A stretch of 64,000 nt of DNA, from assembly GCF_011075055.1 (NCBI RefSeq), contig NC_058137.1, positions 25,033,463 to 25,097,462 of the forward strand, read 5' to 3'. The translations under genes were made by a program, and so were the position numbers. Positions within the stretch are counted from its first letter, which is position 1. Each line of letters starts with the position of its first letter. Source of the stretch: Mangifera indica (Eukaryota > Streptophyta > Magnoliopsida > Sapindales > Anacardiaceae). Below the pieces are notes generated by a model that was not told the origin of the DNA, did not search any database, and saw nothing but the letters and a program-made list of their open reading frames with translations. Shown in pieces: positions 12,501 to 25,079 of this stretch.

Positions 12501-14999
12501 AAACTAAAAAGGAGATGAAATTTATGATTAAATAATTTGATTGTTTATGTGTCCTTTGGTTTCAAAATTACCGAAACAAATAAGTTTACACGTATGAATG
12601 ACTCTAAGAACAAATACAGATTGGATTAAGTATGTAATATTTTTCTCTTACTAAATATATATCAACTTTCAGAACAATCTTCTCCAATTTCATTCTTTTG
12701 TATATTTATTATAATATACCAAATCTTATTTGCTTCGTTATCAATAAAATCTAAGCCTGTAGATTGATGCGTTTGAAACTTGATATTACATGTAAGTTTT
12801 GAAGTGTATCCGCCAATAATTGAGGCAGCACCTTTTTCTTCTCGTCCTCATTGTCAGATGGGGTCTGATTAAATTCTAACTTCATTTTCTGATTCCAAGC
12901 CATGGACCGCGCTCACATTGAGACAAAAATAATCAAAGAACATCTACATTTTTTTGCATTACATCATACATCGAATTATCACTTTTTCTTCCCGTATATT
13001 ATAGTTTAATTAATAAAATTATATATACAATTTTTATATATAAACAATAATATTTTACTATATAACTAGACATTAGTTTATCTTTAATTTTTAATAATTT
13101 AATCATATAATAACATATTATTATTTATATACAAAATTATACATATAATAATACTTTAGTTTAATTGACGAGCTTTCAATAAGATGGGAAAAAGCAAGAG
13201 CAACCTTTGAAAGTCTTTCTGGATTTGTTTAATTATTGGAAAGGTTTTTTTTTTTTGGGTAACTGGGGAATTCTATTTGTATTGGTGAGATGGGTAAAAC
13301 TTATGATATAATAATCAAACTTATACTCATTACATTAGATAAGTTAAAGTTTTACAAACGTGATAGAGGTTCAAACTTATTCCTTCTGTTTAGAAGTTCA
13401 AGTGTTCCATCAATTATTGAACCATGAATTAGTCCATAATTCGATTCGGTTTCACAATTTGATCTGTTTTATACATAAATATTGACTTATTTTGAAATTC
13501 GATTAAACTCAATAAATCTGTTAAACTAAAACAACTATTTAAAACCACCAATTTGTAATTGGTGTTTTTCTTTATCTATGTAATGATATGTCAATTATTT
13601 AATTAACATATTTAAAATTATGTATTATATGTTTTATGTTTAAAAATGTGATAAATGTTTGATATTGTTCAAGAAACATATAATAATTTGATAATAGGTT
13701 GAATAGGCTAAATTGGTTAAACCATTAATCAGTAATATGATCAATTCGATGATCAGTCAATTTTTAATAACACTGAGTTAAAGTGTATAAAATTGAAATT
13801 GTTAATTGGTAAGTTAAAAGATGGAATGAATTAATTCGAATGAGCCTAAATAAGCTCGATTCAAACAAAGAAATTAAAATTTGAGACTTAAAAAAATTTT
13901 GAGTATAAATTCGAGTTCAAGTTTAAAGAGTGTTCAGCTCGCTGAACTTATAAGTTTAAAAAAATTCGATACGAATCAATTAAAATAATATCTTTTTGAT
14001 TAATACACATAAAAACAACATCATTTTGGTTACTTTATCAAGTTGAGCTCAAAGTCTGACTTAATTTAACTCGAGCTCTTCTCCGTTCAAGTGAGATGAA
14101 CGTGAACAACTTTGAGGAAAGTTTAAGCTCAAGTTCAATTGTCCTAAAATCGAGTTGAACTTGAGTTTAGTTTGACTCAAATCTAATTTTATAAACAAGT
14201 AGTAGAGGCAGACTTATGTGAAATAGAGTCATTTGTGCTTCTTACCTGCTTACCCCTTTCTCCACAACATTATCAACTCTCTTCCATATTCATTTCATAT
14301 TATTGTTAGGTTATTCCTTCAAATATCGAAACATTATTGACCTTTTTTTCACAACATTTTCTACTTAATGTTTATCTTTTGGATATACGCTGTAATATCA
14401 AATTTATGAAATTGAATAGAATTTGAGTTATTATAAAAGTGATGGTTAAAATTAAGAAGAATAAAATATTTTTATTAGTTTTTTTATTAATGAAATTAAC
14501 ATTAATTTGATTGGTTACCATTGTTAGTGTAAATAAAACATTTTTAGTGATGAATTTTATGAAGAATCATTTACAAAATAAAATAATTAACCAATGATTG
14601 AATGATGACTTAATTGTATGTATAGAAAAAGAGATATTTAATAATATTAAATAATGAAATTATTATACAATATATTTAAAAAATAAAATCACATAAAAAT
14701 AATTGTAAATATATTAATTAATCAATATAAATATTTTATTTATTTTAATTTAAAATATATTTATTTTATTATAACATTAACCCTAATTTACCATTTTTAG
14801 GTCCATCGATGCAGTCACTAGTCAAGTTCTTACTTTATTATTTGATGTTAATCAATGTAGACAAATATGTGGGCAAATTGCAAGAAGAGGGGAAACAAAT
14901 TCAGTGTCTTCCTTTTGCTTATTGCCTATCAATGATTACTTGGATTAATATTTCAAAGTTGGTAAAGACGAGGAAGACTTGATAGGGAAAAGGCAAACA

Positions 15000-15006
15000 A
15001 AATAAA

Positions 15007-15061
<55 letters not shown>

Positions 15062-15214
15062 TATATATATATATTTTTTAAATATATAAATAATATATAT
15101 TTAAATATATTATTAAATAATTAAATATTATTTTAATTTTAATTTAAAATTATTTTTATATATAATAATATATAAAAATATATATAATTTTATTGTTAAA
15201 ATAATTAAGGAATT
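15000..15214. repeat. AT microsatellite and MITE-like spacer at the duplication junction
   Basis: An (AT)n tract of roughly 45 bp (about 15009-15056) and an AT-rich palindromic element lie between the end of copy A and the start of copy B. No gene is visible. Confidence 0.6.
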
Positions 15215-15422
15215 GTCTCACCCTATACTTGGTAGGTAGCCCGACCTTGTTGATAAATTATGCTTTGACCACCATTAAAAAAAAATAAATAAATAATTTG
15301 TCGGCTGCGGCTTTGCAAATGCATAAATGCCGACTGAATTAAAAGCTCTGAAAGATACCACAACAGCCTCACAAAGTTAGTGCATTACACCCCAAGTGCT
15401 TATTCAACACTCATTCTTTATT

Positions 15423-16321
15423 GGGAAATTGAAATTTTTACCCCATTATAATCCGTATATACATAAATATTACTCATTCTAAAATTTAAATAAATATACC
15501 ACAATAGTAATCTATTTTTCTAAAATACCTCTCCTTCAACATTTCTCTCTTTTTCTCTATAACTTTTCTTTCTTATTTTTCATTTTTCAAGTGATAAAAA
15601 AATCATATAAAAAATAGAATAAATGCTTCAAAAACAAAAAATAAAAATAAAAAAAGAAATAGAATTCAAAATAAGAATTTTTAACTTAAAAAAAACTGAA
15701 AAAAAAGGTTAGAAAGATTGGCGTCAACCCTTTTTATTATAATATATACGTCAACCCTTCCCCTGTTTTTAATATATTATATATAATTAATATATTATAT
15801 TATATTACAATTATAAATAAATATATATATATAAGACGCCAACCCTTTACTTGTTTAACGCCAACCCTCAAAAATAAAAAAAGGGTTTGCATAGGCCCAT
15901 GTCAATCCTTTTTATTTTTTTTTCAGTTTTTTTTTAATTAAACGTCAATCTTCTTTTGAAATCTGAAATCTATAGAATAAGGTTCCATAGGTTTGCCAAC
16001 CAATTTTTTTTTCTAGTTTTTTTTTCTGTCAACCTTTTTAATTTTTTTTTTCAGTAAAGAATTCTTAATCTGAAATCTATTTCCTTTTTCAGATTTTTCC
16101 TTTCTTCTTTTGTTTTTGAAGCACTTATTCTATTTTCTACATGATTCTTTTATCACTTAAAAGATGAAGAAGAAGAGAGAAAAAGAGAGAATCTGTATAA
16201 ATGTAGAAGGAGAGATATTTTGGAAAAGTAGATTACTGTTGTGATATATTTGTTTAAGTTTTAGAATGAGTGGCATTTATATATACACGGATTACAATGA
16301 GAGTAAAAATTTCAATTTCCC
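15423..16321. mobile_element. Non-autonomous MULE-type MITE (899 bp) with 9-bp target-site duplication
   Basis: The ends are GGGAAATTGAAATTTTTAC on the left and its near-exact inverse on the right. The inverted arms extend with moderate divergence for roughly 250-300 bp (about 15423-15720 and 16030-16321), so most of the element is foldback. The flanks are TTCTTTATT (15414-15422) and TTCTTTCTT (16322-16330), a 9-bp duplication with one mismatch. The paralogous site near 7275-7290 has a single TTCTTTATT followed by ATATATGATG, so the empty site is present. A 9-bp duplication with long inverted repeats is the signature of Mutator-like elements. It contains no transposase ORF. The larger element at 55037-61547 begins with the same GGGAAATT. 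Confidence 0.9.
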
Positions 16322-16918
16322 TTCTTTCTTATATATGATGCTTGTTCGGCTCCACTTCAAGGGGCATTTGGTTTTGGAAAACCTCAAAAATTATCTCAAA
16401 GATGTATTAGTTTTCAAATTATTAGATATAAATTATTATTATTATATTTAATAAAATTTGATAAAAATAGATAAATATAAATAATAATTATTTTTTATTA
16501 AAAATAATAAAAAATATTAGTATATTATTTTATTTAAATATCCTTAGGTATAATTATTTTAAAATATTTTTTATTATATTAATTGAAAATGAGATTATTT
16601 TTATCTTAAAAAATTAATAAATAAAAATATAATTATAATAAAATCAAAATTATCTTAATAATATTTTAATAATTAAGATAGAAATGGTAATTAAATTACC
16701 TTTTATATTATAGTCAATCATCAATAGTAATAAAATATTACTAAAATTTTTTATTATTTATAAACTAAATAAAATAATATATATTATAAAAAATAAATTA
16801 TTAAAATAATTTTTAATCCCTTTTAATTGAAGGCCCTCAATTCTAAGTTTTGATAGCCCACGGATTTCAGGGAAGCGATTCCCAGTAGAAGTGCTTTGGG
16901 CAACTATTCTTTTGTGTA

Positions 16919-17254
16919 ATGCTTATTGATCTTTCATTCTCTTTGATCACCGTTTGGATTCATGTCCGTAACATACAATTTGGAGCTACAAAAAAAAAAA
17001 AAATTAACTGTAGGACTGAAATATTTACTTCTTTGATTCTCCTCAAGCCTGTAGTAAATGGCTACATATATCTGACACCAGCCGTTGAGAATCCAAGGCC
17101 GGAAAGCCCTTTTTCCTTTTTTGTGCGCTTGCAGCTTGCTGCACAAGAGATAAAGAGTATTTATATTTTACAGCCGAAATCAGCTCCTACTTTGCTTAAT
17201 GAAGATAGACAAATTGTTCGATGGTATATTTTCATAATTTATGAATACATTTAA
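16919..17254 (+). pseudogene. Module S copy 3, 111-codon ORF with a signal-peptide-like start
   Basis: This is the longest open version of module S. It starts LIDLSFSLITVWIHV, passes a run of lysine codons caused by an oligo-A tract, and ends with LLNEDRQIVRWYIFIIYE. The copy at 7821 carries the matching LLNEDRQIVPWYIF segment but with a stop. Partial conservation at protein level across copies is suggestive, but I recognise no family and no intron signals that would complete a gene. Confidence 0.3.
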
Positions 17255-19978
17255 TATTTTATTGCAATAGGAGAAAACACATTATCCATGTCCTGCATTG
17301 GGGCTTCTTCTTTGTTAGTGACAGAGAGAGAAAAATGGGATGAAGACAGTCTCGATCGAAATTTAGTCACCAGAGAAGGAAGAAAAAAATTGAAATCTTA
17401 ACAGAAAAATATAATTTTTAAAGTTTAATTATAAGAGAAATTATTAGTTTTATAAATTTAGAAGATGATTGGATAATGTTTTATTATTTTTAATAGATTA
17501 CTTTTATATAACAATTTTACGTATGGAACTTTAGGTTCAAGTGGATGCTTGAATTTTCAATACTTAGTGAGTGTCAATTTGGGAATGCAACAAACTTTAG
17601 GTGGGAACACGTCCTTTGGCCTATTATATACTTTAAACCTAGTTGAATAATATTATGTATACACATTTTTTATATATAATATAAATACACAGATGATGTA
17701 TCATTATATGAGTAATTGTTAATTTATTCTTAATTATTCAAAATCATCCAATAATTTCATGATACATTATTTGTTCATCAAAATTTTATTTATATATAGT
17801 TTTATTAAAACTGAGTTTACTTCTATGCAGCAATGAACCACGATACTATGCTTAATAAAAAAATTTATGTTTCATTTTTATAACATTATGGTGTATGATA
17901 TGATATATATTATGAAATTTTTATAATTATTTTTAAAATATGAGTATTTTTAGATAAATAATATTATACGTAAATATTTTAAATATATAAATAAATATAT
18001 ATATATATATATCATATAATTATATAATAATATATATCAAATATATATATATATATTTATATATTTAAAATAAATAAATATAATTTTATTATATTTGATA
18101 GAATGATACAAAAATTAAGCTAAATGAATCCTAATAATTGAGGAGACGTGCCCTTCATTTTCTACTTGCTTTCTTGTTTGCTGTGGATCGAATATGGACA
18201 AATATATTTGGAAAACCGAGGGGAAACAAATTCAGTGAGCTCCTTTTGCTTTTTGTCTATCAATTATTTGAGGAAGACTTGATGAGGGCAAACCGAATTT
18301 GACAAGTCAACTAATTACCCATAATATTTAAGGTATTAATTAAAATAGTTATCTTTTTATATATAACATTTTTTATAATATTCAAATATAATCGTTTTTT
18401 AATTTAATTTTACTATTAAAAGAAAAAAAATTATAAGACTTAGAATTCGCTACGTTGGCCAGCCAACTAAATATTTGATCAAACAATTTTTAAAAGCAAA
18501 TTGGTTAGTTATATGTTTAGTCGGTTAGCCAATTATTTGGTTAATCAATTTTTTAAAAATAAATTAGTTGATTGAGTGTTCAATCAATTGACTAAAATTG
18601 TTAAAAAATTTTATATTTTTATTTCATATTTCAATCTTGGTTTAGTGAATAAATGAGTTTTATGTTTTAATTGAATAAGTTTATGTTTAACTGAGTGAGT
18701 ACAAAGCGAAAAAATATTTTGGATATTTTATATTTTAAACTATATATATATATAATAAAAAAAATAGTTATATATATACAAGAAAAAAAATTAGTTATTT
18801 TAATTAATATCCCGCCAATTAGTCCTATTTGCTATTATATAATCAACAAAATAATATATACAAATTATTAACATAAATTTGATTATAAATGATAATATGA
18901 TTATTATATAGAAAAATAATTTTGAATTAAAAAGAAAATAATATTTAATCATATAATAATATATCATCATTTATAATTAAGTTTATATCTATTATTTATA
19001 TCAATAAAATTAAATGCATAACTTTATGCATAAATAACAATGTATTATTTTTTATTTTTAATTATTCAGTTAAGTGATAACAAATTATTATTTATACACA
19101 AAAATTGTGTATAACAATACTTTATTTATATACATAATGTTACTTTTTTATAACAATTAAATTATATATATACACTTTTGATATACCATTTAAGTATACA
19201 GATGATGTATCATAATGTGATTAGATAATTTTAAATTAAAGATAAAATAATATCTAATTATATAATAATATATTATTTATGTATTCAAATTTTATATAAA
19301 AATATATATACATAATATTATTCAACCTCTATTAATTAATAAATTAATCTTGTAAAAATTTCAAAAAATATTATAAGACTTTTATTCTTGTTAAAAAGAC
19401 TCGTTCGGCTTTTTTTTAATATACATTTTCAAAAGATACAAAATTTATGTCAAATAAATTTGGTATAAAAAAATACAATAAAATTATATATATATTTATT
19501 TTGAGTATATAAATAGATATATATTATCATATAATTAAATAATTTTGAATTAATTTATCAGTGTTAAAAACTAGTTAATTGAATTGATTTGTCTATTTTT
19601 CTAACCGAACCAAATTTTCAGTTTGGAGAAAATTATAAACTAAAATCAAACTGATTTAAAAATTAATCAATTTTAAACATCATCAAAAATATTAATTAAA
19701 TGAATCAAATTTTTAGTTAATAGATTTTGAATCAAATTTCAAAATATTATCCTATTTTATTTTTTAAAAATATATTCAATTTTTAAAAAAATCAATTCAG
19801 TTTAATTAACTAATTTTAAAAATTAGACAAACAGATTATCAAATCAAAAAAATAGTTTTTCTATATTATTGAATTGGTATTCAAATCAATATTTTAAATA
19901 ATATATATTTTTTATTTAAAAATATATTTAATTTAATTAAAAATTTTTAAATATTAATAAAATAATATTTAATTATGT

Positions 19979-20018
<40 letters not shown>

Positions 20019-20226
20019 AATATATTCGGACGGTATTACTATAAAAAAGATGAATAGTAAAAGAAATTAGGAAATGTCCAGTCTGGCGCCTTTCCAGCCT
20101 TCAAGAAGAGCAATCAGAGTGAGACAATAATTAAAAAAGAACTGGGGTATTTCTACGGAAGTCGTATACATTTTTTTAACTGAATTTTTTTTTTATATTA
20201 TTGGACAGACAGGCGTCACCACAAGC

Positions 20227-20233
20227 ATAAATA
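20227..20233 (+). promoter_or_regulatory. TATA-like element upstream of small gene copy 2
   Basis: ATAAATA at the same distance from the ATG as in copy 1, inside a near-identical upstream block. Confidence 0.5.
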
Positions 20234-20321
20234 GGTCCCACTTCCATATTATAAATCCTAGCATGTTTTAACCACTTGGAACTCACAGCTATCTTTACAG
20301 ATCTGCTCTCTTCCTTCTACC

Positions 20322-20770
20322 ATGGCTTTCTCAGTCGTCTCAGCTACCTTCATCACCATGCCAAAGGCCAACCTTCAACTCCCCATTTACAAGCCAAAAC
20401 AGCACCGAAAAAATATCATCATGTACGTACGTTATGTTCATTAATTTATCAGAAATTTTTATTTGATCACATCATCCATCTGTGCTTTAATTTAAATTGT
20501 TTTTGCATGTCTCATAATTTTCTTTTCGTTCTTTTGCCCAGAAATTGTGATAAACATATTCGACCGCCGGTGAAGGGAGGAGGCGGCGGACAAACCAACG
20601 GTGAGAAAAAGAAGAAGATTACTTCAGACAGCGGGAGAATCTCGAACGCTCCTCCTGCTTTGAAGGAAACTCAAGAGAAAAGCAAACCAAAACATCATGA
20701 AGGTTCTTCAGAGAAATCTGTGAATTTATTGCTTGATCAAGCAAAAGATCAGACTTCTGCAGACAAATAA
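20322..20770 (+). CDS. Small two-exon gene, copy 2 (109 aa, unrecognised, apparently full-length)
   Basis: Exon 1 is 20322-20422 and exon 2 is 20542-20770, with a 119-bp GT-AG intron at the same position and phase as in the other copies. The protein begins MAFSVVSATFITMPKA and continues through the Gly/Lys-rich segment. It ends EKSVNLLLDQAKDQTSADK, a tail lost from copy 1 by a 17-nt deletion. It is hydrophilic and probably disordered apart from the N-terminus, which could target a plastid. The gene sits inside the ~8-kb duplicated block, so expression would come from its own duplicated promoter (TATA-like at 20227). A longer single-frame ORF from 20276 reads through exon 1 in another frame and the intron, and is not the gene product. 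The function is unknown. Confidence 0.6.
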
Positions 20771-21174
20771 AATGCTTCGTATTAAGTTACGTTACTACAT
20801 ATCTCATAGGGCTTGGAGTTCTGTTAAGTTGATGACCATGCATGCTGCGTCTTGGAGTCTTTTTGCAGTGAGTCGAGTGTTGGAGTGTGTGTGTTTTTAA
20901 GAAGAATAAATGCAAGTATATTGCAGAAAAGAATAAAATTTGGATGTGTGATGTGATCTGTTTCTCTCTCTCTCCATTTCTGTTGTTAGTCCTTATATTT
21001 GGAAATGTGATTATCGAATCTTGTATTATATAAAATTAATTGTGTATTATTCTTATTTAACGTGAGAGTTTTTAGTTTTCAATATCATCTCCCAAATACA
21101 GCCACTATAAGTTATTAGATTTACTGTTTAACTGAATACATAGTCACTTGATATGCATAATCATTTTAGGCTGG

Positions 21175-21530
21175 CTGTTAGATCTTGTGCTCTAATATCA
21201 TAAAAAATTTTAACAATGAAAAATCAAGAAAACGCTCTGGAAACCTTTTCTTATTAACCCAGAATACAATCAATTTATGGACAATAGTCATAACAGAGAG
21301 CTAACTAACTCACAACATCTAAACCGTAGATCGAAAACAGAAAAAACTAACAAGTGAGGAGCTCGTCTTGATCGTCCGATTGTCTGATTATCGCTTCAGT
21401 TTCATCAGAAGAAGCAGGTCAACGCTGCTGGAGTTAAACAAACTGAGCCCCAGCAGGAATATTTTGTAAACTGAAAGTTAAAAGAGAGGCTGCCCCTTTT
21501 TGGTACTGATAGAGTAGAAACGGTGCGTTT
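21175..21530 (-). mobile_element. Copia-type LTR plus primer-binding-site fossil (copy B)
   Basis: This is the duplicate of 12125-12500, with a tRNA-Met-like primer-binding site on the minus strand near 21190 and the same LTR-like sequence to its right. It lacks gag and pol. The two copies have diverged by small indels. Confidence 0.55.
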
Positions 21531-23699
21531 TAACTTTTAAACTTAAAAAGGAGATGAAATTTATGATTAAATAATTTGATTGTTTACGTGTCCTTTGGTT
21601 TCAAAATTACCGAAACAAATACAGATTGGATTAAGTACATAGTATTTTTCTCTGACTAAATACATCAACTTTCAGAAAATTCTTCTCCAATTTCATTCTT
21701 TTGTATATTTATAATATACCAAATCTTACTTGCTTCGTTATCAATAAAATCTAAGCCTGTAGATTGATGCGTTTGAAACTTGATATTACATGTAAGTTTT
21801 GCATTTTTGAAGCGTATCTGCCAATAATTGAGGAAGCACCTTTTTCTTCTTGTCCTCATTTTCAGATGGGGTCTCGTTAAATTCTAACTTCATTTTCTGA
21901 CTCCAGGCCAGGGCCACGCTCACATTGAGACAAAAATAATCAAAGAACAACTGTATTTTTTTGGATTACATCGGACATCGAATTATCACTTTTTTCTTCA
22001 CCTATATTATAGTTTAATTAATAAAATTTTATATACAATTTTTATGTATAAATAATAATATTTTATCATATAATTAAATATTAATTTATTTTTAATTTTT
22101 AATTATTTAATTATATAATAATATATCATTATTTATATACAAAATTATGCATATAACATTACTTTAGTTTAATTGATGAGCTCTCAATAAGATGGGCTAG
22201 AGCAAACCTTTGAAAGTCTTTCTGGATTTGGTTAATTATTGGAAAGGTTTTTTTTTTTTTTTGGGTAACCGAAGAATTCTATTTGTATTAATTAGATGGG
22301 TAAATCTTGTGATACAATAATCGAACTTACAATCATTGCATCAGATAAGTTAAAGTTTTATAAGCGTGATAGAGGTTCAAACTCATTTCTTCTATTTAGA
22401 AGTTCAAGTGTTCCATCAATTATTGAACCATGAATCAGTCCATAAGCCAATTCAATTTCACAATTCGATCTGTTTTATATATAAATATTGACTTATTTGA
22501 AATTCGATTAAACTCAATAAATCTGTTAAACTAAAAAAACTATTTAAAACCAATAATTTGTAATTGGTGTTTTTCTTTATCTTTGTAATGGTATGTCAAT
22601 TGTTTAATTAATATATTTAAAATTATGCATTATATGTTTTATGTTTAAAAATGTGATAAATGGTTGATATTGTTCAAGAAATGCATAATAATTTGACAAT
22701 AGGTTGAATAGGCTAAATTGGTTCAACCATGAATCAGTAAGATGATCGATGCAATGACCTGTCAATTTTTAATAACAATGAGTTAAAGTATATGAAACTG
22801 AAGTTGTTCGTTGGTAAGTTAAAAGATGGAATGAATTGATTTGAATGAGCCTAAATAAGCTTGATTCAAACAAATTTAAGCTTGAACTCAAGTTAAAGTT
22901 TTGAGAATTAAAAAAATTGTGTGTATAAATTCGAGTCCAAGTTTAAGGGAAGTTCAGCTCGTTAAGTTTATATGTTTGAAAAAATTTGATGCAAATCGAG
23001 CTCTTCTCCGTTCAAGTGAGGTGAACTTGAAAAACTTTGAGGAAAGCTTAAGTTCAAGTTTAGTTGCCCTAAAATCGAGTTGAACTTGAGTTTAGCTTGA
23101 CTCGAATCTAATTTTATAAACAAGTAGTAGAGGCAGACTTATGTGAAAGAGAGTCATTTGTGCTTCTTACCTGCTTACCCTTTTCTCCACAACAATATCA
23201 ACTCTCTTCCATATTCATTTCATATTATTGCTAGGTTATTCTTTCAAATATCGAAACATTATTGACCTTTTTTTCACAACATTTTCTACTTAATGTTTAT
23301 ATTATCAAATTTATGAAATTGAATAGAATTGGAGTTATTATAAAAGTGATAGTCAAAATTAAGAAGAATAAAGTGTTTTTATTAGTTTTTTTATTAATGA
23401 AATTAACATTGATTTTATCGGTTACCATTGTTAGTGTAAATAAAACATTTTTAATGATGAATTTTATGAAAAATCATTTACGAAATGAAATAATTGACTA
23501 ATAATTGAATGATAACTTAATTATATGTGTAGAGAAAGAGATATTTAATAATATTGAATAATAAAATTATTATACAATATATTTAAAAAATAAAATCACA
23601 TAAAAAATAATTGTAAATATATTAATTAATCAATATAAATATTTTATTTATTTTAATTTAAAATATATTTATGTTATTATAACATTAACCCTTATTTAC

Positions 23700-24650
23700 C
23701 ATTTTTAGGTCCATCAATGCAGTCTCTAGCCAAGTCTTACTTTATTATTTGATGTTAATCAATGTAGACAAATATGTAGGCAAATTGCAAGAAGAGGGGA
23801 AACGAATTCAGTGTCTTCCTTTTGCTTTTTGCCCATCAATGATTACTTGGATTAATATTTCAAAGTTGGTAAAGACGAGGGAGACTTGATAGGGCAAAGG
23901 CAAACACAATTTCACTCAAGTCAACTAATTGGTCGCATCATTTAGCCTAATTGCATAATTAATAAAATTATTTGTATGTATTTTTAAATATATATAATAT
24001 ATTATTATATAATTATATAATTTTAAATTAATAATAAAATAATATTTAATTGAATAATAATATATTATTTATGCATTTATTTACCTACTAAATAATAGAT
24101 ATATACATAATATTACTCCATCATAATCTTGCATATATATTTGGAAAAAGAGGGAAACAAACTGAGTGGTTTCCTCTTGCTTGTTGTCTATCAATTATTA
24201 CTTAGATTAATATTAGAAATTTGATAAAGATGAGGACGACTTGATAGGGCAAACGCATGTGGAATTTGACTCAAGTCAACTAATTGCCCACATTGACTAA
24301 CCTAATTACATCATTAATAAAACTATATACATATATTTATAAATATATAATTTAATATATAGATTATATATTATTATATAATTATAAAAACTTTTAAATT
24401 TATAATAAAAAAATATTTAATCGAATAATAATATATTATTTATATATTCAATTATATACTAATTAATATGAAAGTGTAGCATTATTCTTTGGAAAAAGAG
24501 GGAAACAAATTCTGCGATTACCTCTTGCTTTTTGTCTATTAATTGTCGCTCGGTTTAATATTGGAAAGTTGATAGTAATGGAGAAGACTTGGATAGGGCA
24601 AGGGCACACCAAATTTGACTCAAGTCAACTAATTACTCCGGTCAATTAGT
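23700..24650. repeat. Three local copies of module T at about 350-bp spacing
   Basis: GAGGGGAAACGAATTCAGTG-like cores lie at 23795, 24149 and 24499, each followed by CTTTTTGTCTATCAATTATT-like sequence and a GATAGGGCAAA motif. AT-rich MITE-like DNA separates them. Other T copies lie near 2628, 9059, 14886 and 18220, giving seven in all. No coding frame is maintained between copies. Confidence 0.65.
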
Positions 24651-25079
24651 CGAATTATATAATTAATAAAATTATATATACATATTTTTAAATATATAAA
24701 TAATATTTAATTAAATAATAATATATTATTTATATATTTAATTTTATACTAAATAAATTTATACCGTAACATTAATCTTTTGTGATTTAAGATAAGACAT
24801 ACTCCCAAATGAGTAAATAATTCAACGTAACACGGAGAAATCATCTACTCCAGCAATGCATGTGATGTGAGCATGGTCAGCAAAAGGAAAAAGTGAAACT
24901 TAAAAAGAAGAGCTACCATTAACATTCCCCTCCTTTTGGAACTCTTTTAATATTTTTAATATTTTTTGTTCTGTGTCTAGTCAGTGCGTAGTGCAAGGGT
25001 TAGACTAAATAATAATATAACTTTCGGTTGTACATTCCTTTAGGCGGCTGTGGTTTGAAGGAAAAAAAATAAATTGCTT

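Larger units (their letters stand above)
7070..14995. repeat. Large segmental duplication, copy A
   Basis: This block is repeated directly at about 15215-23935. Landmarks in the same order and orientation are GACCTTGTTGATAAATTATG (7092 / 15242), module S (7821 / 16919), module T (9059 / 18220), the two-exon small gene (11302 / 20322), a copia LTR fossil (about 12125 / 21175) and a second T module (14886 / 23795). The offset is about 8150 bp at the left end, 9020 bp at the gene and 8909 bp at the right end. The main jump is explained by the MULE-type insertion in copy B. 8500-10170 and 13000-13150 hold AT-rich MITE-like elements. 9200-9420 and 10540-10920 hold degenerate repeats. Confidence 0.8.
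15215..23935. repeat. Large segmental duplication, copy B
   Basis: This is the direct repeat of 7070-14995, with the same landmarks in the same order. It differs by the MULE-type insertion at 15423-16321 and by many small indels. The insertion is absent from copy A, where the target site is intact. It therefore arrived after the duplication or was segregating at the time. AT-rich MITE-like elements fill 17640-18090, 18840-19310, 19430-20010 and 22010-22150. Confidence 0.8.

Noticed and set aside
20276..20770. 164-codon plus-strand ORF over small gene copy 2
   Set aside because: It reads exon 1 in the wrong frame and through the intron. The spliced model is conserved in all three copies.
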